Of a stretch of DNA of 37,731 bases, positions 28,326-37,731 are shown in pieces. Made by a program: the position numbers and the translations under genes. This DNA is from Bradymonadaceae bacterium. GTDB taxonomy: Bacteria > Myxococcota_A > Bradymonadia > Bradymonadales > Bradymonadaceae. Within the stretch, counting starts at the first letter, position 1, and each line of letters opens with the position of its first letter. Location of the stretch: contig JAQCND010000373.1 of NCBI GenBank assembly GCA_028274765.1, positions 1-37,731 on the forward strand, in the 5' to 3' direction. The notes below the pieces were generated by a model. That model searched no databases. It was given only the letters and a program-made list of their open reading frames with translations, and was not told the origin of the DNA.

Positions 28326-29900
28326 ATGTATCGACGTACCCACACACTGATGGCATGGGCTCTGGCCCTTGGTTTGACGACACTCGGATTCGCCGGTTGC
28401 GGCGATTCCGGCGGGAGCGGGGGAGGCGGAGGCGGAAACGGAGGAGGTCCCACACCCGACGGGGGCATGATGGATACCGAGATGCCCGGTGGAGACGACG
28501 GGGGGATGATGGACGAAGATGGCGGTATGACCGATACGTCGACCGGCCCCGCCCCCGCCGTCTCGGTTGAAGATCAGTGGGTTACCAACCGGAATGAAGT
28601 CACCGTCCCCAGCGTGACGTCGCCTCAGCAGGGATGGCTCGTCATCCACGTCGACGACGAGGGATCGCCGGGCCAGGTCATCGGTCAGGCCCAGGTCGAG
28701 CAAGGCTCGAACTCCGATGTGACGATCAGTGGACTCTCCCGCAAGGTCGAGCAGGGCGAGACGCTATATGCCATGCTCCATGAAGATACGGGCACCGAGG
28801 GTGAATACGAATTCGAGGGCCCCGACAGCAGCGAAGACCTGCCGGTTACCGCTGACGGCGAGGTGGTCGTCAAACCCTTCACGGTTCGATATCCGAGCGT
28901 CAGCGTCAGCGACCAACGATTGGCCGACGATACGCAGGTCGAGGTCGACGAGGTACGCGCCTCGGGTCCGGGTTGGATCGTCATCCACAAAAACGACGAC
29001 GGCTCGCCCGGCGCCGTCATCGGCCAGACGCAGGTCGAGGAGGGCACCAACTCCGACGTGACGGTGGAACTCAGCGAAGAAGCGAGCAACCAGCAGACGC
29101 TGTACGCGATGCTCCACGCCGATACGGGCAACGAGGGTGAATACGAGTTCGATGGCTCCGACGGCAGTGCCGATCCGCCGGTGAGTGTCGACGACAGCGT
29201 CGTTGTCCAGTCCTTCGAGGTGACGCTCCCGGCGCTCAGCACCCGCCAGCAGGTCGTCTCGGACCTCCAGCAGGTCAACGTCCCGGAAGTCGTATCGGGT
29301 CAGAAGGGATGGCTCGTCATCCACGAAGACGACGGTGGGTCGCCCGGCGCCGTCATCGGTCAGACGAGCGTCGAGCGAGGGACGTTCTCCAACGTCTCGG
29401 TGAGTCTGGATCGCAAGATCGAGAACGGCGAGACGCTCTACGCGATGCTCCACGAGGACACGGGCATGGAGGGCGAATACGAGTTCGATCCCTCTCAGCA
29501 GGACAGTCCCGATCCGCCCCTGACGGTCGGCGGCGACGTCGTCGTCAAAGGTTTTACCGTCTATCGGCAGTCGGTCTCGGTCAGCGCTCAAGATCTGCAG
29601 GATCCCTCGACGGTCGAGGTCGACCGGGTGCGCTCCGCTCAGAAGGGATGGATCGTCATCCACGAGGAAGAGGGCGGCTCGTTCGGTCCGGTCATCGGCC
29701 ACGCCGCTGTCAGCGAGGGCACGAATGCTCAGGTCTCCGTGAATCTGGACCGCGATGCCACGGATAGCGAGACCCTCTACGCGATGCTTCACTCCGAAGC
29801 GGGCGGAGGGTCCGACATGTACGACGGCGTGCAAACCGATCCGCCGGTCAAGGTGGAGGGAGATATCGTCGTCAAGAGCTTCACCGTCACGGTGCCGTGA
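28326..29900 (+). CDS. Lipoprotein with four tandem DUF7282-like beta repeats
   Basis: Signal peptide with lipobox GFAGC; Gly-rich linker; four units of about 110 aa with GW(L/I)VIH..D.GSPG.VIGq..VeqGtn.dV.v.L......gETLYAMLH.DTG.EGEYEFD...DPPv.v...VVVk.F.V. Confidence 0.8.
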   Translation: MYRRTHTLMAWALALGLTTLGFAGCGDSGGSGGGGGGNGGGPTPDGGMMDTEMPGGDDGGMMDEDGGMTDTSTGPAPAVSVEDQWVTNRNEVTVPSVTSPQQGWLVIHVDDEGSPGQVIGQAQVEQGSNSDVTISGLSRKVEQGETLYAMLHEDTGTEGEYEFEGPDSSEDLPVTADGEVVVKPFTVRYPSVSVSDQRLADDTQVEVDEVRASGPGWIVIHKNDDGSPGAVIGQTQVEEGTNSDVTVELSEEASNQQTLYAMLHADTGNEGEYEFDGSDGSADPPVSVDDSVVVQSFEVTLPALSTRQQVVSDLQQVNVPEVVSGQKGWLVIHEDDGGSPGAVIGQTSVERGTFSNVSVSLDRKIENGETLYAMLHEDTGMEGEYEFDPSQQDSPDPPLTVGGDVVVKGFTVYRQSVSVSAQDLQDPSTVEVDRVRSAQKGWIVIHEEEGGSFGPVIGHAAVSEGTNAQVSVNLDRDATDSETLYAMLHSEAGGGSDMYDGVQTDPPVKVEGDIVVKSFTVTVP

Positions 29901-29926
29901 CGTCGTGTGGCTCGATCGACCGTTCA

Positions 29927-29960
29927 GCCCCCGGCGTCGCCTCGAGTCGACGTCGGGGGC
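29927..29960 (+). terminator. Strong stem-loop after the repeat lipoprotein (no U-tract)
   Basis: gcccccggcgtcg (29927-29939) / cgacgtcgggggc (29948-29960), 13-bp stem with one G-U pair, 8-nt loop, 26 bp past stop. Confidence 0.55.
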
Positions 29961-29995
29961 GATGTGTATGGAGAGGCCTCAGTCGTCGAGCGAGC

Positions 29996-30490
29996 TCACC
30001 GATCGACAAAGCGACTGACCACCAGAGCGTGCAACAACACGAGCGCCGTACTCAGCCCCGTCGCACAGGCCGCTCCGATCAGAGGCATCGAGAGATTGCG
30101 AAATCCCATGCCCCCCTCGAGCGCAACCTGCTGGGGAGCGGCTCGCTCGAGGGCAAACGCCATCAGCAACCCGCCCATCGCCATGTCAGCCAGCCCCGAC
30201 AGATAGCGAAGCACGGGACGACGGTAGCGTACGCTGACACCGTAGAGCCAGTGCCAGGCCAGAAGTAGCCCCCACGCCAGCGCCACCGGGAGGATGGACC
30301 ACTCGTAGGTTTCGAGGGTGAACCGGAGAGCCAATCCGCCCCCGAGGACGGTCAGCCCATACGCCGGGTACAGACACCAACGGAGATACGTCGATCTCGT
30401 CGTCCGGGAGCTCGTGGACGTCTCCGCTTCGGGGGCATCGGAGGAGGTCGGCCCGGCCTCGCCGCCGGCGTCGGGGGCGTCGTCGGTCAC
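29996..30490 (-). CDS. Small multi-pass membrane protein of unknown function
   Basis: Four hydrophobic segments ([68 protein letters not shown]); overlaps asnS end by 4 nt. Confidence 0.55.
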   Translation of the reverse strand: MTDDAPDAGGEAGPTSSDAPEAETSTSSRTTRSTYLRWCLYPAYGLTVLGGGLALRFTLETYEWSILPVALAWGLLLAWHWLYGVSVRYRRPVLRYLSGLADMAMGGLLMAFALERAAPQQVALEGGMGFRNLSMPLIGAACATGLSTALVLLHALVVSRFVDR

Positions 30491-31791
30491 GGAATGATCT
30501 TGTTGAGCATGCGGGGAAAGGCGATCATCTCACGGACATGGTGGCGTCCACACAGCCAGGCGACGGTCCGTTCGAGCCCGAGTCCGAATCCGGAGTGGGG
30601 CACCGAGCCAAATCGCCGGAGGTCGAGATACCACTCGTAGGGTTCCGGATCGAGGCCCTCGTCGTCGAGGCGAGATTGGACCGTCTCGAGATCCCGTTCG
30701 CGCTCGCCCCCTCCGATGATTTCGCCGTATCCCTCCGGCGCGAGCATGTCGACGCAGAGCGCCTTGTCGGGGTCGTCCGGATCGTGCCGCATGTAGAACG
30801 GCTTGATATCGGCGGGAAATTTCTCGACCAGCACCGGCTTATCGAACTGCTCGGTCAAGATCGTTTCGTCGCGTCCACCGAAATCCTCGCCGTGTTCGAT
30901 GTCGCTGTCGTGATCTTGGAGGAGATCGACGGCCTCGTCGTAGGTGAGCCTCGGGAAGGGCGGCGTGATGGCCTCGAGCCGTTCCGTATCGCGCTCGAGG
31001 ATGCCGAGTTCCGTCTGACAGTGCTCGAGGACGTGATCGACGATGTGAGCGACGAACGCCTCGGCCAGGTCCATGTTTTCGTCGTGCTCCATGAACGCGA
31101 CCTCGGGCTCGACCATCCAGAATTCGGTCAGGTGGCGTCGCGTATCGGATTTTTCAGCCCGAAACGTCGGCCCGAAACAGTAGGCCTTACCGAAGGCCAT
31201 CGCCGCCGCCTCCATGTAGAGCTGGCCCGACTGCGACAGGTAAGCATCGTCGCCGAAGTAGTCGACCTCGAACAGGGTCGTCGTGCCCTCGACCGACGAG
31301 GACGTGAAGATCGGTGCATCGACCATCGTGAAGTTGCGATCGTCGAAGAAGCCCCGGATCGCACGGATGGTCTCGTGTCGGACGCGCGCAATCGCCATCT
31401 GCTTGGGCTTGCGCATCCAGAGGTGCCGATTGTCCATCAGGAAGGCCACCCCGTGCTCCTTGTGGCTGACGGGGTATTCCTCGGTCGGCTCGTTGACGAC
31501 CTCGAGGTCCTCGAGGTCGAGCTCGTAGTTGATGTACGGGGCGCGCTCGTCCTCCTTGACTCGGCCCTCGACGATGATGCTCGTCTCGTAGTGGAGGTGT
31601 TCGACCTGCTCGAAGAGCTCGTCGTCGACGTCGTCCTCGAGCATGACGCCCTGCATGAAGCCGGAGCCGTCGCGCAGCTCGAGAAAGTGGATGCTTCCGC
31701 TCGAGCGGAAGTTGTAGAGCCATCCCTTGATGGTGATGGTATCTCCGACGTGCTCCTCGTCGATTTGGTTGATGTAGACGTGTTCGGACAT
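30487..31791 (-). CDS. asnS: Asparaginyl-tRNA synthetase
   Basis: OB-fold [22 protein letters not shown], class II motifs [25 protein letters not shown] and [16 protein letters not shown]. Confidence 0.93.
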   Translation of the reverse strand: MSEHVYINQIDEEHVGDTITIKGWLYNFRSSGSIHFLELRDGSGFMQGVMLEDDVDDELFEQVEHLHYETSIIVEGRVKEDERAPYINYELDLEDLEVVNEPTEEYPVSHKEHGVAFLMDNRHLWMRKPKQMAIARVRHETIRAIRGFFDDRNFTMVDAPIFTSSSVEGTTTLFEVDYFGDDAYLSQSGQLYMEAAAMAFGKAYCFGPTFRAEKSDTRRHLTEFWMVEPEVAFMEHDENMDLAEAFVAHIVDHVLEHCQTELGILERDTERLEAITPPFPRLTYDEAVDLLQDHDSDIEHGEDFGGRDETILTEQFDKPVLVEKFPADIKPFYMRHDPDDPDKALCVDMLAPEGYGEIIGGGERERDLETVQSRLDDEGLDPEPYEWYLDLRRFGSVPHSGFGLGLERTVAWLCGRHHVREMIAFPRMLNKIIP

Positions 31792-32099
31792 GGCGTATCT
31801 CACCGATCGGAAAGTCTCAAAACAACGCTCACTCGGACATCTTGGAATCACCACACATGGGGTCGCGCCGATCGATCTAGCACGGCCCGGGGGGGCGTGC
31901 AACAGCCGGGGCGCGACCGCCGATGCACTCGAGCTCGAGGTTCGACCGCTCGACGCTCGTCTCGACGCCCCCGCACGGCTCCATCCGCGAACGCTACCGC
32001 GATATCCCTATCAGCGATCGCCCCCGCGACTCCCTCCGCATCGCGGCGCTCTGACCTTGTCCGGCATGGCGACGTCGATTAGTCTATTCGGTATCGAAG

Positions 32100-33713
32100 T
32101 TGATGTATGACATGCGCACACTGAACGTGAGAACTCGACACCCCAAGCGTACCGGTATGATCACGATTGGCGGAGATCCCATCGAACTCGAGGACATCGA
32201 ACGCGTCGTCCTCAACGGCGAGCAGGTCGAACTCGGCCCGGAAGTGCGCGAACAAGTCCGGCACGCCGCCGAATACGTGCGCAAACGAGCCCGGAGTGGG
32301 GAAGCCATCTACGGCGTCACGACGGGATTCGGGGCCAATCGCAATCAGGTCATCGAGCCAGAGGACGCTGGTAAACTCCAAGAACATCTGATCGCCAGTC
32401 ATGCCTCGGGCGTGGGCGATCCTCTGCCCGTCGAGGTCATCCGCACGATGATGCTGCTCCGACTGACCAATCTCGCCCGAGGGCATTCCGGGATTCGGGT
32501 CGAGACGCTCGAGTTGCTGGCCGACATGCTCGATCGCAACGTCCATCCGGTGGTTCCGGAACAGGGCAGCGTCGGCGCGAGCGGCGATCTCTGCCCCCTC
32601 GCTCACATGTGCCTTCCGATCATCGGAGAGGGAGAGGTCTACTTCGAAGGGGAGAAACTCGACGGCGACGAGGGCATGACCCGGGCCGGACTCGAGCCGA
32701 TACGCCTGACGTACAAAGAGGGACTGGCATTGTTGAATGGCACGCAGGGCCAGACGGCCCTGGGTATCGTTGCGGCCCTTCGCCTCCGCGACGCACTGGA
32801 TTGTGCGGATGCTATCGGTGCGATGAGTCTGGAGGCCGTCGCCGGACGCAGGGCCGCTCTCGATCCGCGCATCCACGAGCTTCGCGATCACGATGGACAG
32901 AGCCGAAGTGCGGCTCGTCTGCGTCGCATGCTCGAGGGGAGCGAACTCGCCGGAGCCGACGAGGGCGAGGTCGAGGGGAAGGTCGAGTACGTCCAGGACT
33001 CCTACTGCCTGCGTTGCATGCCCCAGGTTCACGGGGCGAGCCGGGATGCCCTCCAGCATGTCGTCGACGTGCTCGAGACCGAGGCCAACGCCGTGACGGA
33101 CAATCCCATCGTGTTTCCCTCGAACGGCGGGGACGAGGCCGGAGATATCCTCTCCGGGGGGAACTTCCACGGCCAGCCGATCGCACTGGCACTCGACTAT
33201 CTCAAAAACGCCATCGCCGAGCTCGGCAACATCGCCGAGCGGCGATGTGCCAAGCTAACCGACAAGTACTTCTCGGAGGGATTACCCCCGTTTTTAGTCG
33301 ACGACCCCGGCCTCAACTCCGGCATGATGATTCCCCAGTACGTCGCAGCCGCCCTAGTCTCGGAGAACAAGTCGCAGGCGTTCCCGGCGAGTGTCGACTC
33401 CATTCCCACCAGCGCCAACATGGAGGATCACGTCTCGATGGGCATGCACGCCGGATTGCACGCACTTCGCGCCCTGGAGAACGTCGAATCCATTCTGGGG
33501 ATCGAGTACATGATCGCCGCTCAGGCGCTCGATCTCCGGGAGGGATTCGAACTCGGACGGGGCACGTCGGTCGCACGGGAGGTGCTTCGCGAGGATGTCG
33601 AGTTTCTCGAGGCCGACCGCGTGCTCCAGCCGGACATCGAACGGGCGACCGAGCTGATCCGCGACGGAACGCTACGGGCGGTACTTCGAGCCGAGTTGTC
33701 CCGCGAGGATTGA
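32100..33713 (+). CDS. hutH: Histidine ammonia-lyase
   Basis: MIO motif GSVGASGDLCPLAHM, YGVTTGFGANRN, LIASHASGVGDPL (HAL-type Ser-His), GGNFHGQPIALALDYLKNAIAELGNIAERR. Confidence 0.92.
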   Translation: MMYDMRTLNVRTRHPKRTGMITIGGDPIELEDIERVVLNGEQVELGPEVREQVRHAAEYVRKRARSGEAIYGVTTGFGANRNQVIEPEDAGKLQEHLIASHASGVGDPLPVEVIRTMMLLRLTNLARGHSGIRVETLELLADMLDRNVHPVVPEQGSVGASGDLCPLAHMCLPIIGEGEVYFEGEKLDGDEGMTRAGLEPIRLTYKEGLALLNGTQGQTALGIVAALRLRDALDCADAIGAMSLEAVAGRRAALDPRIHELRDHDGQSRSAARLRRMLEGSELAGADEGEVEGKVEYVQDSYCLRCMPQVHGASRDALQHVVDVLETEANAVTDNPIVFPSNGGDEAGDILSGGNFHGQPIALALDYLKNAIAELGNIAERRCAKLTDKYFSEGLPPFLVDDPGLNSGMMIPQYVAAALVSENKSQAFPASVDSIPTSANMEDHVSMGMHAGLHALRALENVESILGIEYMIAAQALDLREGFELGRGTSVAREVLREDVEFLEADRVLQPDIERATELIRDGTLRAVLRAELSRED

Positions 33714-33823
33714 ACTCGCCCAGACGAAAGAGTGGCCGGCTCGTCCGAGTCGAGTCCGCGGCCAAGGAGGCTCTCTAGATACGTAACGACTCGGACGCGC
33801 AGGTGAGCTTCCCCTGCCCTCGG

Positions 33824-34909
33824 TCACCAGGGCGTGAGCTCGCCCGACTCGATGTCCTTGAGCTTCTGGGCCTCGAAATGCGTCTGGAGGGGTTCGATCA
33901 GCCGATCGACATCGCCGTCGAGGATGGCCTCGAACTGGTGGGTCGTGTGGTCGATGCGATGATCGGTGATCCGGTTCTGCGGAAAGTTGTAGGTGCGGAT
34001 GCGCTCCGAACGGTCGCCACTTCCGACCTGCTCGCGGCGGTCCGCTTCACGAGACTGGCGTTGTTCCTCTCGCTTGGCCTCCAGCAGGCGAGTCTTGAGG
34101 ACTCGCATGGCCTTGGCCTTGTTCTGGTGCTGGCTCTTTTCGTCCTGACAGGTCACGACCGTCCCGGTTGGGAGGTGTTCGATCCGAATCGCCGAATCGG
34201 TGACGTTGGCGTGCTGACCACCGGGCCCGCTCGACCGGAAGCTCTCGATATCGAGGTCCGACGGATCGATTTTTACCTCGACGTCCTCGGCCTCGGGGAG
34301 CACGGCGACCGTCACGGCCGAGGTGTGGATGCGGCCTCCACTCTCCGTATCGGGGACGCGTTGTACGCGATGGACGCCCGCCTCGTGTTTGAGTCGGCTG
34401 TAGACGTCGTCGCCCTCGACGATCGCAATGATCTCCTTGAATCCTCCCTTGCCGGTGGTGTTCGAGTCGACGATGTCGATATCCCACCCGTGGTCCTCGG
34501 CGTATCGACTGTACATCCGAAAGAGATCGGCGGCGAAAAGCGCGGCTTCTTCGCCGCCCGTTCCCGCGCGGATCTCGAGGAGAATGTCTTTGTCGTCCAT
34601 CGGATCGTCTGGGATGATCAACTCCCGAAGTCTCTCCTCGAGCAACGCGTGTTCGCGTTCGAGCGTCTCGAGCTCCCGTTCGGCCATCGCCTGGATATCG
34701 GGATCGTCGTCCTCGCGCAGGAGTTTGTTCTCCTCGATCTCTTCTTCGACCTCCTGGTAGCGCGAGTACGCCTCGACAATCTCCTTGAGGTGGGCGTGCT
34801 CCTGAGCCACCTCTTGATACTCATCGGGCGACTCCGTCAATTCGGGGTCGGCGAGGCGTGCCTCCAGTTCGCGATATCGATCTTCGACTTCGTCGAGCTG
34901 TTCGAACAT
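33824..34909 (-). CDS. prfA: Peptide chain release factor 1
   Basis: EIRAGTGGEEAALFA, GVHRVQRVPDTESGGRIHTSAVTVAV (P-x-T), SSGPGGQHANVTDSAIRIEHLPTG (GGQ). Confidence 0.95.
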   Translation of the reverse strand: MFEQLDEVEDRYRELEARLADPELTESPDEYQEVAQEHAHLKEIVEAYSRYQEVEEEIEENKLLREDDDPDIQAMAERELETLEREHALLEERLRELIIPDDPMDDKDILLEIRAGTGGEEAALFAADLFRMYSRYAEDHGWDIDIVDSNTTGKGGFKEIIAIVEGDDVYSRLKHEAGVHRVQRVPDTESGGRIHTSAVTVAVLPEAEDVEVKIDPSDLDIESFRSSGPGGQHANVTDSAIRIEHLPTGTVVTCQDEKSQHQNKAKAMRVLKTRLLEAKREEQRQSREADRREQVGSGDRSERIRTYNFPQNRITDHRIDHTTHQFEAILDGDVDRLIEPLQTHFEAQKLKDIESGELTPW

Positions 34910-34964
34910 ACTCGGACACCCGCGGAGGAAGTTCGACAACCGGAACATCGCTCCGGTTTCGCAT

Positions 34965-35012
34965 CTCGAAGCGCCTCGGCGAGCTCTCAACGAGCCCGGG
35001 AGACGCTTCGAG
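34965..35012 (-). promoter_or_regulatory. Stem-loop in the rho-prfA intergenic spacer
   Basis: ctcgaagcg (34965-34973) / cgcttcgag (35004-35012), extended by ctc/gag after one mismatch. Confidence 0.45.
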
Positions 35013-35045
35013 GCAGAGACCAACTGTTGTCTCGAACGCGCTGGC

Positions 35046-36296
35046 TCAGTTGTTGTTCATCGAAGCCAGGAATTCCTCGTTGTTTTCGGTCTGTCCCATT
35101 TTGTCGAGGAGGAACTCCATCGAGTCGACGACGTTCAACGGATGGAGAAGCTGGCGGAGCACCCAGACGCGGTTGAGCTCGTTTTCGGTCAAAAGCAACT
35201 CTTCCTTTCGCGTGCCCGACTTCTGGATGTCGAGACAGGGAAAGATGCGCTTCTCCATCAGTTTGCGGTTGAGGTGAATCTCGCAGTTACCCGTTCCTTT
35301 GAACTCTTCGAAGATGACTTCGTCCATGCGGCTGCCGGTGTCGATCAGCGCCGTCGCGACGATCGTCAGACTTCCGCCACCCTCGATGTTGCGCGCGGCT
35401 CCGAAGAAGCTCTTGGGCTTGTGGAGCGCGTTGGAGTCGACACCACCGGAGAGAATTTTTCCCGATGGCGGCACGACGGTATTGTAGGCTCGCGCCAGGC
35501 GCGTAATCGAGTCGAGCAGGATGACGACGTCGCGATCGTGTTCGACGAGTCGCTTGGCCTTGTCGATGACCATCTCGGCGACCTGGACGTGGCGATCCGC
35601 CGGTTCGTCGAAGGTCGAGGAGATGACCTCGCCGTCGACGGTCCGCTCCATGTCCGTCACCTCCTCCGGCCGCTCGTCGATCAGCAGCACGATGAGGCTC
35701 GTCTCGTCGTGGTTTTCGGTGACGGCGTTGGCGATGTTCTGGAGCATCACCGTCTTACCCGCTCGAGGTGGGGAGACGATCAGTCCGCGCTGGCCTTTGC
35801 CGATGGGGGTCAGCAGATCGAGAATCCGAAGCGTGTAGTTGTCCGATTCACACTCCAGGTGGAGTTTTTCCATCGGATACAGCGGCGTGAGGTTCTCGAA
35901 CAGGATCTTGTCCTGACTCTTTTCGGGATCCTCGCCGTTGATCTCTTCGACTTTCAGCAGGGCGAAGTATCGCTCGTCGTCCTTCGGCGGACGGATCTGG
36001 CCGCTGACCGTATCCCCGGTGTGGAGGTTGAATCGCCGGATCTGGCTCGGCGAGACGTAGATGTCGTCCGGCCCGGGGAGGTAGTTGTAGTCCGGAGCGC
36101 GGAGGAACCCGAACCCGTCCGGGAGGACTTCGAGGACACCCTCGCCGTAAATGTCGCCATCCTCCTCGGTTTTGGCCTTCAGTAGACTGAAGATGAGCTC
36201 CTGTTTGCGCATGTTGGCGGGGTCGTCGATCCCGGCCTCTTGGGCCATGTCGGTGAGTTCCCCCATCTCCTTTTCTTTCAGTTCACTCATGTTCAT
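35046..36296 (-). CDS. rho: Transcription termination factor Rho
   Basis: [132 protein letters not shown]. Confidence 0.96.
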   Translation of the reverse strand: MNMSELKEKEMGELTDMAQEAGIDDPANMRKQELIFSLLKAKTEEDGDIYGEGVLEVLPDGFGFLRAPDYNYLPGPDDIYVSPSQIRRFNLHTGDTVSGQIRPPKDDERYFALLKVEEINGEDPEKSQDKILFENLTPLYPMEKLHLECESDNYTLRILDLLTPIGKGQRGLIVSPPRAGKTVMLQNIANAVTENHDETSLIVLLIDERPEEVTDMERTVDGEVISSTFDEPADRHVQVAEMVIDKAKRLVEHDRDVVILLDSITRLARAYNTVVPPSGKILSGGVDSNALHKPKSFFGAARNIEGGGSLTIVATALIDTGSRMDEVIFEEFKGTGNCEIHLNRKLMEKRIFPCLDIQKSGTRKEELLLTENELNRVWVLRQLLHPLNVVDSMEFLLDKMGQTENNEEFLASMNNN

Positions 36297-36876
36297 AAGA
36301 GACTCCTCGTGGTGTGGCTCGAAGAACGTATGCGAAAGTGGAAAGATCCAATGATGTGATATCCATCGCTCCAAAAGGGGACCGACCGCGCGAGATGTAT
36401 CAGACGAGATCGAGTCGCCAGATGCGACGAACGGACAAAGTGAACCGTGCTTCCCCGCGGCCAGTTCTCATCGCTTTGGCCTCTCTTCACGGGGGGCGAC
36501 GCCGGATGCCTGGAATGGCCCCGGTCTCACTCGAGACCGAGGGACCGAGGATCATCGGAACATTCAGTGGCGTCCCGGGTCCGACCTCGTACCGGCCTCG
36601 GATGCGATCTCGACAAATCCCCCGCCGTGGATGACGGTCGAATGGACATCAAATGCGCGGTTGTCAGAAGGGGATGGTGTCAGGGAGTGGAGGGGGGGAC
36701 ACAAGCTGTCGTCCCTCTGGGTCGACTCACACTCGGATCGCACGTATTGCTCAATGAATGGGCTGGGGGAAGGTCGAAGGTCTGGACGACATAGCAGCTC
36801 GAGTCGATCGACGATCGAAAACGAGTGGCCTCGTGAAGAAAAGGGACCAGATACTCAATCCGCTGCTACGGTCAGT

Positions 36877-36905
36877 TTTATAAGCACCACCTCTACCCGT
36901 GTCAA
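36877..36905 (-). promoter_or_regulatory. Near-consensus sigma70 promoter
   Basis: Minus strand TTGACA - 17 nt (cgggtagaggtggtgct) - TATAAA, between the nucleotidyltransferase gene and rho. Confidence 0.65.
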
Positions 36906-36978
36906 CAGGGTTGTGGGAAGTGTTGATGCACACCCCCTTGGATGTGATGTGTTCGAGGAATGGATGACGACGTCACCA

Positions 36979-37704
36979 TCATTCGGCATGGAGTTGTTCG
37001 ACGTGAGACTCGGCAGCGGCGAGGTCGTCGGGCGTGTTGATGTTGAACCGAGTGCCTTCGAACGGCTCGACAGCTATCGCGCCCCCACGATCGACGAGCC
37101 ATTCGATGGCATCGGGCAGTTCGTATTCGCCTCGGTTGCTCGGCTCGATCTGGCGACACGCCTCGAATATCGCCGGCGGAAGCGTATATCCCCCGAGAGG
37201 CACGAGCGTCGAGGGGGGATCGTCGGGCTTCTCGACCAGCCCGACGACTCGTTCCGCTTCATCGAGTTCGAGAACCGCCGTACGACGCGCTTCCTCTCGG
37301 GAGACGCGCTCGGTCAAAGTCGTTACGTCGGCGCCCATCTCGTCACGGAGTGCCATCATGCGACGGAGCGCACAATCCGGGAGAAGATTGTCGCCGTTGA
37401 TCGAAAGGAAAGGACCATCGATGGCGTCGGCAGCACACTCGTGGGCGTGTGCCAGGCCGAGTTGCTCCTTCTGGACCACGTACGTCAACGAGACCCCACC
37501 ATACTGAGTCCCGAGCGCCTCGACGAGTCGGTCGCGTTGATATCCCACCACGATCACGGCTTCGTCGATGCCCACCCGGGCGATCCCCTCCAGAATCCGT
37601 CCGATCAACGGCTGGCCAGCGATGTCAACGAGGGGTTTGGGGCGATCGTCGGTGAGCGAACCGAGTCGCGTGCCACGTCCGGCGGCGGGAATCAAGGCCT
37701 GCAT
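36979..37704 (-). CDS. Nucleotidyltransferase (RmlA/GalU-type sugar-phosphate nucleotidyltransferase family)
   Basis: MQALIPAAGRGTRLGSLTDDRPKPLVDIAGQPLIGRIL; FLSINGDNLLPD; VGLVEKPDDPP. Confidence 0.85.
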   Translation of the reverse strand: MQALIPAAGRGTRLGSLTDDRPKPLVDIAGQPLIGRILEGIARVGIDEAVIVVGYQRDRLVEALGTQYGGVSLTYVVQKEQLGLAHAHECAADAIDGPFLSINGDNLLPDCALRRMMALRDEMGADVTTLTERVSREEARRTAVLELDEAERVVGLVEKPDDPPSTLVPLGGYTLPPAIFEACRQIEPSNRGEYELPDAIEWLVDRGGAIAVEPFEGTRFNINTPDDLAAAESHVEQLHAE

Positions 37705-37731
37705 AAGTCGTCGGGGGGGCGAGGATCGGAA

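Noticed and set aside
28764-29834. 356-aa minus-strand ORF over the repeat lipoprotein
   Set aside because: Its internal repetition only mirrors the repeats of the plus-strand gene, which has a signal peptide and conserved units.
30538-32082. 514-aa ORF antisense to asnS
   Set aside because: Same mirror-ORF artefact; asnS motifs on the minus strand are unambiguous.
33803-35176. 457-aa plus-strand ORF over prfA
   Set aside because: Antisense to prfA with GGQ and PxT motifs; spurious.
35142-36185. 347-aa ORF antisense to rho
   Set aside because: Mirror ORF; rho is unambiguous on the other strand.

Overview
The window is a gene-dense, high-GC bacterial chromosome segment whose encoded proteins are conspicuously Asp/Glu-rich. 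It looks like a halotolerant deltaproteobacterial or Bradymonadales/Myxococcota-type genome; this lineage is inferred, not computed. It is mostly housekeeping DNA. The clearest block is a purine/histidine locus at 3.6-14.6 kb: purA-purB on the plus strand, a compact minus-strand operon hisG-hisC-hisB-hisH-hisF-hisA/I/E(fusion)-hisD, and divergent purH. It is followed by a long repeat-bearing intergenic region, valS, a SprT-like HExxH protein, a UshA-like/tetraheme cytochrome fusion, an unknown acidic protein, a prepilin peptidase / histidine kinase / NtrC-type regulator cluster, a lipoprotein with four tandem DUF7282-like repeats, asnS, hutH, prfA, rho with a long leader, and a nucleotidyltransferase. 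No CRISPR, tRNA, rRNA, prophage or transposase was seen. The observations most worth a second look are: (1) the trifunctional HisA-HisI-HisE fusion; (2) co-localisation of every enzyme linking ATP consumption, AICAR release and AMP regeneration; (3) the cytochrome fusion; (4) the four-repeat lipoprotein; (5) a palindromic intergenic element family with two loci; (6) a near-consensus promoter about 580 nt upstream of rho; (7) a disordered insertion in the prepilin peptidase. All annotations come from reading translations and sequence by eye; no database search was run.
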